Origin: Leifsonia poae
GTDB taxonomy: Bacteria > Actinomycetota > Actinomycetes > Actinomycetales > Microbacteriaceae
NCBI RefSeq assembly: GCF_020009625.1
Contig: NZ_JAIHLP010000002.1
Location: forward strand, 1,302,001 to 1,366,000
Direction: 5' to 3'
Length of the DNA: 64,000 nt
Part shown: in pieces, positions 44,337 to 53,044 of the stretch
Layout of the letters: the number at the start of each line of letters is the position of its first letter
Position numbering within the stretch: the stretch's first letter is position 1
Program-made: the position numbers and the translations under genes
The notes under the pieces: model-generated
What the model saw: the letters and a program-made list of their open reading frames with translations, nothing else
What the model was told of the DNA's origin: nothing
Databases searched by the model: none

Positions 44337-45074
44337 GTGACCGAGTCCTCCACCGCCGCGCGACCGCGCCGAGCCGCGAAGAAGTCCACGTGGAAGACGC
44401 TTCTCCGGGACATTCTGGTGATCTTCGTCGTGGCGGTCCTCGTCTCGTTTCTGATCAAGACCTTCGTGGTCCGCTCCTTCTACATCCCATCGGGTTCGAT
44501 GGAGAACACCCTGCAGGTGAACGACCGCATCATCGTGAACGAGCTCGAGCCGAAGCTGTTCCCCCTGCAGCGCGGCGACGTCATCGTGTTCAAAGACCCG
44601 GGCGGCTGGCTGCCGCCGCTCGCCCCGAAGCCGACCAATCCGATCTCCTCGGCCGTGAATGCCACGCTCGACTTCGTTGGCCTCAGCGCCTCCGACAGCG
44701 ACCAGCACCTCGTGAAGCGGCTCATCGGCCTGCCGGGCGACAAGGTGAGCTGCTGCAACGCCCTCGGCCAGATGAGCGTGAACGGCGTGCCACTGAAAGA
44801 GCCTTACGTTCTGCTGCCGGCCGGGGTCGAGGCCGTCTCGCACGACGACTTCTCGGTCACCGTGCCGGCCGGCGCGGTGTGGGTGATGGGCGACAACCGA
44901 TACAACTCGGCCGATTCCCGCTACCACATGGACGATCCAGGAAAAGGCTTCGTGCCTCTCAACGACGTGGTCGGCCGCGCCTTCGTGCTCAGCTGGCCGG
45001 TCGACCACTGGACGCTGCTGAGCGACTACCCCGAGGTCTTCGCCGGCGTTGACGCGGCGAAGGCCGGGCACTAG
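44337..45074 (+). CDS. lepB: Signal peptidase I
   Basis: 245-aa membrane peptidase that removes signal peptides from exported proteins. One N-terminal membrane helix (about 25-45) is followed by the catalytic Ser in 'YIPSGSMENTLQVNDRI' and the general-base Lys in 'HLVKRLIGLPGD'; 'VWVMGDNRYNSADSRYH' is box E. GTG start at 44337. It is divergent from the secreted M23 peptidase. Confidence 0.95.
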   Translation: MTESSTAARPRRAAKKSTWKTLLRDILVIFVVAVLVSFLIKTFVVRSFYIPSGSMENTLQVNDRIIVNELEPKLFPLQRGDVIVFKDPGGWLPPLAPKPTNPISSAVNATLDFVGLSASDSDQHLVKRLIGLPGDKVSCCNALGQMSVNGVPLKEPYVLLPAGVEAVSHDDFSVTVPAGAVWVMGDNRYNSADSRYHMDDPGKGFVPLNDVVGRAFVLSWPVDHWTLLSDYPEVFAGVDAAKAGH

Positions 45075-45109
45075 CGCAAGCGCCTGTTCTCCCCGCTCCC
45101 TGCGGCGGG

Positions 45110-46084
45110 TCAGAGGCCGGATTTACCGAGACGCCAGTAGCCCATGAACGCCACCCGGCCACGGTCGACACCATTGCGGCCGACGAGCAGCCGCCGGATC
45201 GTCTTCACGGTGCCGGACTCGCCGGCGATCCACGCGTAGAAGCCGCTCTGCGTGTGCTCGGGCAGCTCCCACAGCACGTCAGCGTCGATGTCGACCTCGT
45301 CGAGCTGCTGCACGCGCCCCGCGGCGGCAGCGGCGATGGTGTCGGGATGCTCGGCGACCCAGTGCTCCACGGCCGGGATCAGCGCGCATCCACTGGGCCC
45401 GCCGGCCCGGTCGAGCCAGTCGACCGCGAACCCGGAAGGGAGGTCGACGTGCAGGCGGTCCCCCTCATCCGGGACCTCGATGAACGCGTGCACCCGGCGG
45501 TCCGGCGGGAGCGTCTCGAGGATGGCGGCGATGGCGGGCGCGGCCGTCTCATCGCCCACGAGCAGCAGATCGGTGGCCGAGCCCGGCCGCCAGTCGATGC
45601 CGACGGTGGAGTGCACGCTGCGCGCATCCGGGCCGACGATGATCAGCTCGTCTCCCTCGGTCGCTTTTGCCAGCCAGCGGGAGGCCGGGCCGCCGTTGGC
45701 ACTCCCGTCGCCGTGCGCGACGAAGTCGACGTCGAGCAGCCGCCGCGCCGGGTCGATGCTGCGAACGGTGTAGGTGCGAATGGGGTTGCGACGCTCATCG
45801 GGCAGCGCGCGCCACCGGTCGTACCAATCCGTCTCGGCGGGGGCCGCCTCGTCGTAGCGCGCTTCGTCGTCGACGCCGAGATCGGAGAGCAGCCCGTTCT
45901 CGAGCGGGAACACGAGCTTGATGCGCTGGTCGAGCCCATCCGTGCCGAAGACGTCGAAGTCGGGCGACCGGAATGTGACCCGCACGAAGTGGGGGCTCAG
46001 GCGCCGCAGCCGGGCGACCCTCGCCCGATACGGTCGGTAAGACGGGCGATCGGTCTTGACGACGGGAGACGCGAGCAGGCTCAC
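45110..46084 (-). CDS. Siderophore-interacting FAD-binding protein (ferric reductase)
   Basis: 324-aa cytoplasmic flavoprotein of the ViuB/SIP family that releases iron from ferric siderophores. 'PHFVRVTFRSPDFDVF' begins the FAD barrel, RTYTVRS is the flavin motif, 'LLLVGDETAAPAIAAILETL' the NAD(P) site and 'FYAWIAGESGTVKTIRRLL' the SIP C-terminal signature. GTG start at 46084. A DtxR/IdeR box 31 bp upstream indicates iron repression. Confidence 0.93.
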   Translation of the reverse strand: MSLLASPVVKTDRPSYRPYRARVARLRRLSPHFVRVTFRSPDFDVFGTDGLDQRIKLVFPLENGLLSDLGVDDEARYDEAAPAETDWYDRWRALPDERRNPIRTYTVRSIDPARRLLDVDFVAHGDGSANGGPASRWLAKATEGDELIIVGPDARSVHSTVGIDWRPGSATDLLLVGDETAAPAIAAILETLPPDRRVHAFIEVPDEGDRLHVDLPSGFAVDWLDRAGGPSGCALIPAVEHWVAEHPDTIAAAAAGRVQQLDEVDIDADVLWELPEHTQSGFYAWIAGESGTVKTIRRLLVGRNGVDRGRVAFMGYWRLGKSGL

Positions 46085-46114
46085 AGCGAGACTTTCCGAA
46101 CAGGAACGGCGGAC

Positions 46115-46133
46115 TTAGGTAAGGCTACACTAA
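46115..46133. promoter_or_regulatory. IdeR/DtxR iron box
   Basis: TTAGGTAAGGCTACACTAA matches the consensus TTAGGTTAGGCTAACCTAA at 16 of 19 positions and precedes the siderophore-interacting protein gene. The likely ligand is the IdeR homologue at 13968. Confidence 0.85.
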
Positions 46134-46244
46134 CCCGATTGAGCCGGGCTGGGATGCCGCTGGGGATGTGGCCGGGCCGATCCTCAACCTTCGGGCCCTC
46201 TACGCTGGTGCCGTGACGACACAGAATCCCGACCGGCGCCCGGC

Positions 46245-47237
46245 GTGCGCGAGGTGGCCGCTCTGGCGGGCGTCTCGCGACAGACCGTCTCGCGTGTCGT
46301 CAACGGGCATCCGAGCATTCGGGAGAGCACGCGGCAGCGGGTGCTGACCGCGATGGACGAGCTGCAGTTCCGGCCCAATCGGGCGGCCAGGATGCTCTCG
46401 ACCGCGCGGTCGAACACGATCGGCATCCTGGCGTCGTCGTCTTCGTCACTGTTCGGTCCGGCGAGCAGCATCGATGCCGTCGAGAGCGCGGCGCGCGAAG
46501 CCGGCTCGTTCGTGGCGATAGCCCACCTGGCATCGGTCGAGACCGACGAGATCGAGGCCGCCCTCGACCACCTGATGGCGCAGGCCGTCGAAGGCATCGT
46601 CGTCGTCGCCCCACAACGCCGGGTGCTGGATGCCATGCACAGCGTGTCGATCGCGGTGCCGTCGGTGACGATGCACAGCGCCGAGGCGGCCGGCGACGAG
46701 GCCTTCGCCGACCAGATCGAGGGGGCGCGGATGGCCGCGCGGCACCTCGCCGAGCTCGGCCACACGACCGTCGCCCACCTGGCCGGGCCGTCCGATTGGG
46801 CCGAGGCGAACGCACGCCGCGACGGCTTTCTGGCAGAGGCGAGAACGCTCGGGATGCGCGTGACCGTCACGGCACCCGGCGACTGGACCAGCGCATCCGG
46901 CGCCCGCATCGGAGCAGACCTGCTTCGGGACCGCACGGTCACCGCTGTTTTCTCTTCCAACGACCAGATGGCCCTCGGGGTGCTGCATGCCCTGCGTCGT
47001 GACGGTCGCAGCGCACCGCAGGATGTGAGCGTCATCGGATTCGACGACATCCCCGAGGCCGCTTACTTCGCGCCGCCGCTGACGACGATCCGCCCAGACT
47101 TCACCGGGCTCGGGCGCACCTGCGTCGCCCGCCTGCTGGCGGCGATCGACCGGCTGCCGACCCCCGGCGCCGGGAGCGCCGTGGTGACACCCCGGCTCAT
47201 CGTGCGGGAGTCGACCGGCCCCGCGCCCACACGCTGA
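46245..47237 (+). CDS. LacI-family regulator of the ara genes
   Basis: 330-aa repressor. The HTH is complete ('REVAALAGVSRQTVSRVVNG'), followed by the hinge and a periplasmic-binding-protein-like sensor. The GTG at 46245 begins only one residue before the HTH. A more usual start, GTG 46213 (VTTQNPDRRP), is out of frame by one base, as if a nucleotide was lost near 46240. It lies directly upstream of araKD-araA and probably binds the palindrome at 47446. Confidence 0.85.
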   Translation: MREVAALAGVSRQTVSRVVNGHPSIRESTRQRVLTAMDELQFRPNRAARMLSTARSNTIGILASSSSSLFGPASSIDAVESAAREAGSFVAIAHLASVETDEIEAALDHLMAQAVEGIVVVAPQRRVLDAMHSVSIAVPSVTMHSAEAAGDEAFADQIEGARMAARHLAELGHTTVAHLAGPSDWAEANARRDGFLAEARTLGMRVTVTAPGDWTSASGARIGADLLRDRTVTAVFSSNDQMALGVLHALRRDGRSAPQDVSVIGFDDIPEAAYFAPPLTTIRPDFTGLGRTCVARLLAAIDRLPTPGAGSAVVTPRLIVRESTGPAPTR

Positions 47238-47324
47238 CCCCACGCTGACCCCACGATACGTACCCGTCGAGCCCACGAATTATCCGCGTACTCGGCGGTT
47301 TTCGGGAGATTTCGCGCGTACTCG

Positions 47325-47400
47325 GGGGCGGCGGGGGTGGGGTGGGGCGGTGGGGTGGGGCGGGGCGGGGCGGGGCGCAGGCGGGGGCGGGGGCTCGGGC
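47325..47400 (+). other. Extremely G-rich tract upstream of the ara promoter
   Basis: About 75 bp almost devoid of A and T on the plus strand, with more than ten runs of three or more G separated by 1-3 bases. It could form a G-quadruplex in the non-template strand. It ends just before the -35 element of the araKD promoter. Confidence 0.7.
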
Positions 47401-47404
47401 GGAA

Positions 47405-47459
47405 TTGACAGGGGCGGAGGGGGCGGGGATACTGAGGTCACGAAATGTGACCGGTCACA
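47405..47459 (+). promoter_or_regulatory. araKD-araA promoter and operator
   Basis: TTGACA (47405-47410), 17 bp, GATACT (47428-47433) form a good sigma-70-type promoter. A perfect 14-bp palindrome TGTGACCGGTCACA (47446-47459) sits where transcription starts, an ideal repressor site for the LacI protein encoded upstream. The ribosome-binding site GAGGAG and ATG 47480 follow. Confidence 0.75.
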
Positions 47460-47479
47460 ACTCGATGAGGAGCGCAACG

Positions 47480-49852
47480 ATGGCGGCAGACGAGAACGCG
47501 ACGCGACACCGCGAGGCCATCGGTGCCGGGCGCACCTCCCTCGGCATCGAATTCGGGTCGACGCGCATCAAGGCGTGCCTCGTCGACCTGGACGACCCCT
47601 CGTCGGTGATCGCCGTCGGCGGCCACGAATGGGAGAACGAGTTCATCGACGGCATGTGGACGTATTCGCTCGATGCCGTCTGGACCGGTCTCCGAAGCGC
47701 ATACGGCGACCTGGCCGACGACGTCGAGCGTCGCCTCGGCGTGCGACCGCAGACGTTCGGCGCCATCGGCGTCTCGGCCATGATGCACGGCTACCTGCCG
47801 TTCGACGCCGACGGCGAGCTGCTCGTTCCGTTCCGCACGTGGCGCAACACGACGACCGGTCCGGCCGCCGGGCAGCTCTCTCAGCTCTTCGGCGTCAACA
47901 TCCCCCTGCGCTGGTCGATCGCCCACCTGCACCAAGCGGTGCTCGACGGCGAACCGCACATCGACCGTCTGGACTTCCTCACCACGCTCGCCGGGTACGT
48001 GCATTGGCAGCTGACCGGCAGCAAGGTGCTGGGCATCGGCGACGCGTCCGGGATGTTCCCGATCGACGCCGCGGCGGGCGACTACGCGGCGGATCTGACC
48101 TCACGCTACGAGCAGCTGGCGGCCGAGAGCGTGGCGGGGCTGTCGCTGACCGCTGCGCTGCCGAAAGTGCTGAGGGCCGGACGCCCGGCCGGTGTGCTCA
48201 CCACCGAGGGCGCCGCGCGCATCGATCCGACCGGGACGCTGCGAGCGGGCATCCCGTTCTGTCCTCCGGAAGGCGACGCCGGAACCGGGATGGTCGCGAC
48301 CGACTCCGTCACGCCGCGCACCGGCAACGTCAGCGCCGGGACCAGCATCTTCGCAATGGTCGTCCTCGAGCGTCCACTCGCTGGCCGGCACCACGAACTC
48401 GACATCGTGACGACGCCGAGCGGCGACCCGGTGGCGATGGTCCACTGCAACAACGGCGCGAGCGAGCTCGCGGCGTGGGCGGGCGTCTTCGCCCGGTTCT
48501 CCGCCGCGAGCGGCGCGCCGATCGACCACGACGCGGTCTACGACACCCTGTTCCGCGAGGCGCTCGACGGCGAGGGCGACGCCGGCGGAGTTCTGGCATA
48601 CAACACCGTCGCCGGCGAGCCGATCGCCGGGCTGACGGAGGGCCGTCCCCTTCTCGTCCGCTCGCCCGGGAGCCGTCTCACGCTCGCCAATCTGTTCCGC
48701 GCACACCTCTACGGCGCCTTCGGCACCCTGGCGCTCGGGATGCGCGTGCTCGCCGAGGAGGGCGTGACCCTCGACCGGATGTTCGCCCACGGCGGCATGT
48801 TCCGCACCGCGGGTGTCGCACAGCGGTTCCTCGCGGGTGCCCTCGACGCACCGGTCTCGGTCGCCGCGAACGCGTCGGAGGGCGGTGCCTGGGGCATCGC
48901 CGTTCTCGCGGCCTACCTTCGCTCCGCTGAGGACGGTGTCGACCTCAGCGGCTTTCTGCGCACCCGGGTGTTCGGGGGGTTCACGGTCGAGACGGTGGAA
49001 CCGCATCCAGACGATGTGCGCGGGTTCGCCGCCTACCTCGAACGCTACCGGGCAGGACTGGCAGTCGAGCACGCCGCTGTTGAGGCGCTGCCGCTCGACG
49101 ACCGGGCGACCGGGCTTGCATCCTCTGCCCCGGCGCCCGTCGCCGCACTCCCGGCCGTGGCCGAGTCTCCGGCGGTCCGCGCCACCCGCGAGCACGTCGC
49201 CGCGCTGCACGCCGAACTGACCCGCAACGCACTCGTGGTGTGGACCGGGGGAAACGTGTCCGGTCGCGTGCCCGGCGAGGATCTGTTCGTGATCAAGCCG
49301 AGCGGCGTCGACTACGACGACCTCGCCCCCGAAAACATGATCCTCTGCACACTCGACGGGGCGGTCGTGCCGGGCTCGCCCGGCAGCGAACGGTCGCCGT
49401 CGAGCGACACGGCAGCCCACGCGTACGTGTACCGCGCCATGCCCGAGGTGGGCGGCGTGGTGCACACCCACTCCACCTACGCGACGGCCTGGGCGGCCCG
49501 CGCCGAGCCCATCCCCTGCGTCATCACGGCGATGGCCGACGAATTCGGCGGCGAGATCCCGGTCGGGCCGTTCGCGATCATCGGGGACGACTCGATCGGC
49601 CGCGGCATCGTCGCCACGCTCTCCGGGCACCGCTCCCGCGCCGTGCTGATGCAGAACCACGGAGTGTTCACCATCGGCCGCGACGCCCGCGACGCGGTCA
49701 AGGCCGCCGTCATGGCCGAAGATGTGGCGCGCACAGTTCACATCGCCCGCCAGGGCGGCCCGCTCGTCGCCATTCCGCCGACGGCGATCGACAGCCTCTT
49801 CGATCGCTACCAGAACGTCTACGGGCAGAGCCCGGAAGGAGCAGGCCACTGA
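47480..49852 (+). CDS. Fused ribulokinase (AraK-type FGGY kinase)-L-ribulose-5-phosphate 4-epimerase (AraD)
   Basis: One 790-codon frame carries two enzymes of L-arabinose catabolism. Residues 20-535 are an FGGY kinase ('[16 protein letters not shown]', '[19 protein letters not shown]', '[15 protein letters not shown]') of the AraK ribulokinase type described from Clostridium acetobutylicum, as I recall. A linker rich in Ala/Pro (about 540-563) leads to a full-length AraD (564-790): phosphate loop GNVSG (591-595), zinc ligands His662 and His664 (HTHS), His727 (NHGVF) and the C-terminal 'YQNVYGQ' Tyr region. It would convert L-ribulose to L-ribulose 5-phosphate and on to D-xylulose 5-phosphate. 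GAGGAG lies seven bases before the ATG. araA overlaps the stop. Confidence 0.9.
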   Translation: MAADENATRHREAIGAGRTSLGIEFGSTRIKACLVDLDDPSSVIAVGGHEWENEFIDGMWTYSLDAVWTGLRSAYGDLADDVERRLGVRPQTFGAIGVSAMMHGYLPFDADGELLVPFRTWRNTTTGPAAGQLSQLFGVNIPLRWSIAHLHQAVLDGEPHIDRLDFLTTLAGYVHWQLTGSKVLGIGDASGMFPIDAAAGDYAADLTSRYEQLAAESVAGLSLTAALPKVLRAGRPAGVLTTEGAARIDPTGTLRAGIPFCPPEGDAGTGMVATDSVTPRTGNVSAGTSIFAMVVLERPLAGRHHELDIVTTPSGDPVAMVHCNNGASELAAWAGVFARFSAASGAPIDHDAVYDTLFREALDGEGDAGGVLAYNTVAGEPIAGLTEGRPLLVRSPGSRLTLANLFRAHLYGAFGTLALGMRVLAEEGVTLDRMFAHGGMFRTAGVAQRFLAGALDAPVSVAANASEGGAWGIAVLAAYLRSAEDGVDLSGFLRTRVFGGFTVETVEPHPDDVRGFAAYLERYRAGLAVEHAAVEALPLDDRATGLASSAPAPVAALPAVAESPAVRATREHVAALHAELTRNALVVWTGGNVSGRVPGEDLFVIKPSGVDYDDLAPENMILCTLDGAVVPGSPGSERSPSSDTAAHAYVYRAMPEVGGVVHTHSTYATAWAARAEPIPCVITAMADEFGGEIPVGPFAIIGDDSIGRGIVATLSGHRSRAVLMQNHGVFTIGRDARDAVKAAVMAEDVARTVHIARQGGPLVAIPPTAIDSLFDRYQNVYGQSPEGAGH

Positions 49853-51369
49853 TGCCAGCACTCAGCACCACTCTCGACCACTTCGAGGTCTGGTTCCTCA
49901 CCGGCAGCCAGCACCTCTACGGTCCCGAGACGCTCGCGCAGGTCGCCGACCAGTCCCGCGCGATCGCCGAGCAGCTCGGCGCCTCCCCCGACGCCCCGGT
50001 GCGCGTCGTGTGGAAGCCCGTGCTGACCGATGCCGACGCCATCCGTCGCACCGCGCTCGAGGCGAACGCCGACGACTCGGTCATCGGGCTCGTCGCGTGG
50101 ATGCACACCTTCAGCCCCGCGAAGATGTGGATCGGCGGGCTCCAGGCTCTGCAGAAGCCGCTGCTGCACTTCCACACCCAGGCGAACGTCGAACTCCCCT
50201 GGGCCGAGATCGACTTCGACTTCATGAACCTCAACCAGGCCGCGCACGGCGACCGGGAGTTCGGCTACATCCAGTCCCGTCTCGGTGTGCCCCGCACCAC
50301 CGTCGTCGGCCATGTGAGCGACCCCCGCGTCACCGCCCGCATCGGCACCTGGATGCGCGCCGCGGCCGGCTGGGCCGCCGTGCGCACCCTCAAACTCGCC
50401 CGGTTCGGCGACAACATGCGCTTCGTCGCGGTGACCGAGGGCGACAAGACCGAGGCCGAGGCCCGGTTCGGCGTGCAGGTGAACACCTGGAGCGTCAACG
50501 AGCTCGCGGATGCTGTGGCCGCCGCATCCGACTCCGATATCGACGCCCTCGTGGCCGAATTCGAAGACCTGTACGACGTCGTGCCCGAGCTGCGCAGGGG
50601 CGGCGAGCGCCACCGCTCGCTGCGCGACGGCGCCGCCATCGAACTCGGTCTGCGTTCGTTCCTGGAGTCCGGCGGCTTCGGCGCCTTCACCACCAGCTTC
50701 GAAGACCTGGGCGCCCTCAAACAACTCCCCGGGCTCGCCGTGCAGAGGCTGATGGCCGAGGGTTACGGGTTCGGCGCCGAAGGCGATTGGAAGACCGCCG
50801 TGCTGGTGCGCGCCGCGAACGTGATGGGGGCCGGCCTTCCGGGCGGCGCCTCTCTCATGGAGGACTACACGTACGACCTCACGCCCGGCGAGGAGGTCAT
50901 CCTCGGCGCCCACATGCTGGAGGTCAGCCCGAGCCTGACCACGGCGAGAGCGACGCTGGAGGTGCATCCGCTCGGCATCGGTGGCAAAGACGATCCCGTG
51001 CGGCTCGTCTTCACGGCCGACCCGGGCCCGGCCGTCGTCGTGGCTCTGTCGGATATGCGTGACCGCTTCCGTCTCGTGGCGAACGTGGTCGAAGTGGTGC
51101 CGCCCACCGCCGCGCTGCCGAAGCTTCCGGTCGGCCGCGCGGTCTGGAAGCCGACCCCCGACTTCACCACTTCGGCGACCGCGTGGCTGGAGGCCGGCGG
51201 CGCCCACCACACGGTGATGTCGACCGCTGTGGGCGTCGAGGCGTTCGAGGATTTCGCCCGCATGGCCGAGACCGAGCTGCTCATCATCGACGACACCACG
51301 ACGCTCCGTGAGTTCGCCAAAGAGCTGCACTGGAACGCCGCCTACCACCGTCTGGCCCGCGGCCTCTGA
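49852..51369 (+). CDS. araA: L-arabinose isomerase
   Basis: 505-aa cytoplasmic enzyme converting L-arabinose to L-ribulose, the step before the fused kinase-epimerase. '[17 protein letters not shown]' is the diagnostic N-terminus. Mn ligands include Glu in 'GAEGDWKTA' and His in '[11 protein letters not shown]'. The length is canonical. Its ATG overlaps the stop of the fusion gene (TGATG), so the two are translationally coupled. Confidence 0.97.
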   Translation: MPALSTTLDHFEVWFLTGSQHLYGPETLAQVADQSRAIAEQLGASPDAPVRVVWKPVLTDADAIRRTALEANADDSVIGLVAWMHTFSPAKMWIGGLQALQKPLLHFHTQANVELPWAEIDFDFMNLNQAAHGDREFGYIQSRLGVPRTTVVGHVSDPRVTARIGTWMRAAAGWAAVRTLKLARFGDNMRFVAVTEGDKTEAEARFGVQVNTWSVNELADAVAAASDSDIDALVAEFEDLYDVVPELRRGGERHRSLRDGAAIELGLRSFLESGGFGAFTTSFEDLGALKQLPGLAVQRLMAEGYGFGAEGDWKTAVLVRAANVMGAGLPGGASLMEDYTYDLTPGEEVILGAHMLEVSPSLTTARATLEVHPLGIGGKDDPVRLVFTADPGPAVVVALSDMRDRFRLVANVVEVVPPTAALPKLPVGRAVWKPTPDFTTSATAWLEAGGAHHTVMSTAVGVEAFEDFARMAETELLIIDDTTTLREFAKELHWNAAYHRLARGL

Positions 51370-51424
51370 ACTACCCGGCTGCCGGCCACGTCATCGGCGC
51401 GGGCAGCCGGGTCTGCACCCCGCG

Positions 51425-51507
51425 GCGCGGTCGAACGTGCACGGCGCGGTCGAACGTGCTCAGCGCGGTCGAACCTGCTCAGCGCGGTCGAACGTGCTCA
51501 GCGCGGT
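51425..51507. repeat. 19-bp minisatellite between araA and the arabinofuranosidase
   Basis: Four 19-bp units of GCGCGGTCGAACGTGCTCA (starting 51425, 51444, 51463, 51482) plus a partial fifth. The TGA of the convergent arabinofuranosidase (51498-51500) is part of the fourth unit. Confidence 0.95.
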
Positions 51508-53018
51508 AGCGCGAGGGTGACGACGGCCCAGGAGACGGGTGGAAGCGACACGGAGACGGCTCCGTCGACCATGGCCGCATCGAGAGGCCGCAGCGCGACG
51601 TGGTCCGGCTTCTCCTCCGTGTTCGCCGAGAACCGATCGCCGTCCGCCGGCGCAGAGAGGATCTCAGCCGACACGAGCGTCGCGCCGTCCGGAACGTCGA
51701 CCGTCACCTGCGCCTGCGCATCCACCGACTGATTCGCGACGAACAACGCGAGCGCGCCCGTCTCCGGATCGACCGTCGCTGCGGCATCCACGAGCGGCGC
51801 ACCACCGTCGGCGCCCGCGTCGACGCGCACGTCGACGACCTGCCCGACTGCGAGGGCGGCGATCCGCGCGAACGGGTAGAACGTGGTCTGACGCCAGGCC
51901 CGGCCCCCCTCCTCGCTTCGGATCGGCGCGATCACGTTCACCAGCTGGGCCTGGTTGGCGATCTTGACCCGGTCGGCGTGCCGCAGCAGCGAGTGCAGCA
52001 GAGTGCCGACCACGACAGCATCCGTGACCGAGTATTCGTCTTCGATCAGGCGTGGATGCTCGGCCCACTCGGACTCCGCGAGCGCAGCCTGGTACGCGGG
52101 ATCGTTCCACCGCGTCTGGTACCAGACGTTCCACTCGTCGAGGGCCAGGTCGATGCGCTTGGCATGGCCGCCCTCCTCGCGCACCTCGTCGACGATGCGC
52201 ACGACCTCCTCGATGAACGCATCGAGGCGAGTGGCGGAGGTGAGGAACTCCTGGGGGCGGCCGTCGTGCTCCTGGTAGTACGCGTGCAGCGAGAGGTAGT
52301 CGACGTGCTGGTAGGTGTGCCGGAGCACCGTGCGCTCCCACTCGCCGAAGGTTGGCATGTCCATGCCGGAGCTGCCGGCCACGACGAGTTCCAGCCGCGG
52401 GTCGACCATGCGCATGGCTTTGGCCGTCTCGGCGGCGAGCCGGCCGTACTCCTCCGCGGTCTTGTGACCGATCTGCCACGGCCCGTCCATCTCATTCCCC
52501 AGGCACCAGAGACGGATGTCGAACGGTTCCTCCGCCCCGTTCGCGCGACGCAGGTCGGAGAGCTGGGTGCCGCCCGGATGGTTCGCGTACTCCACCAGGC
52601 GGCGCGCCGCGTCGATGCCCCGGGTGCCGAGGTTGACCGCCTGCATGACCTCGACCCCGGCCCTGCGCGACCAGTCGACGAACTCGTGCAGCCCGAAGGT
52701 GTTGGGCTCGATCTCGTGCCAGGCCGCTTCGAGGCGGCGGGGCCGGTCTTCGACCGGGCCGACGGTGTCTTCCCAGTCGTAGCCGGAGACGAAGTTGCCT
52801 CCCGGGTAACGCACCACCGTCGGCCCGAGCTCACGGGTGAGGTCGAGCACGTCGCCGCGGATGCCGTCCGCATCCGCGCTCTCATGCCCCGGCTCGACGA
52901 TGCCGGTGTAGACGCACCGGCCCATGTGCTCGACGAACGAGCCGAACAGGCGCCGGGGAACGTCGGAGACGACGCGGGCCGGATCGACGAGGAGACGGGC
53001 GGGGAACGGGGAGGTCAT
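51498..53018 (-). CDS. Alpha-L-arabinofuranosidase, GH51 (first copy)
   Basis: 506-aa intracellular enzyme (no signal peptide) releasing arabinose from arabinooligosaccharides. 'RLFGSFVEHMGRCVYTGI' and 'VVRYPGGNFVSGYDWEDTVGP' are GH51 signatures; the acid/base Glu is in CLGNEMDGPW and the nucleophile Glu in 'LALDEWNVWYQTR'. A beta-sandwich C-terminal domain follows. Last gene of the operon with GH35 and the ABC importer. Confidence 0.95.
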   Translation of the reverse strand: MTSPFPARLLVDPARVVSDVPRRLFGSFVEHMGRCVYTGIVEPGHESADADGIRGDVLDLTRELGPTVVRYPGGNFVSGYDWEDTVGPVEDRPRRLEAAWHEIEPNTFGLHEFVDWSRRAGVEVMQAVNLGTRGIDAARRLVEYANHPGGTQLSDLRRANGAEEPFDIRLWCLGNEMDGPWQIGHKTAEEYGRLAAETAKAMRMVDPRLELVVAGSSGMDMPTFGEWERTVLRHTYQHVDYLSLHAYYQEHDGRPQEFLTSATRLDAFIEEVVRIVDEVREEGGHAKRIDLALDEWNVWYQTRWNDPAYQAALAESEWAEHPRLIEDEYSVTDAVVVGTLLHSLLRHADRVKIANQAQLVNVIAPIRSEEGGRAWRQTTFYPFARIAALAVGQVVDVRVDAGADGGAPLVDAAATVDPETGALALFVANQSVDAQAQVTVDVPDGATLVSAEILSAPADGDRFSANTEEKPDHVALRPLDAAMVDGAVSVSLPPVSWAVVTLALPR

Positions 53019-53044
53019 TCGAGGCCTTTCCTTCGGTGGTGCGG

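Noticed and set aside
47350..48930. Alternative-frame 526-codon reading overlapping the AraK part
   Set aside because: It is almost entirely Arg/Ala/Gly codons, typical of the +1 frame of a GC-rich gene.
51425..51507. Possible CRISPR array
   Set aside because: Units are contiguous with no spacers, only 19 bp, and no cas genes are present; it is a minisatellite.
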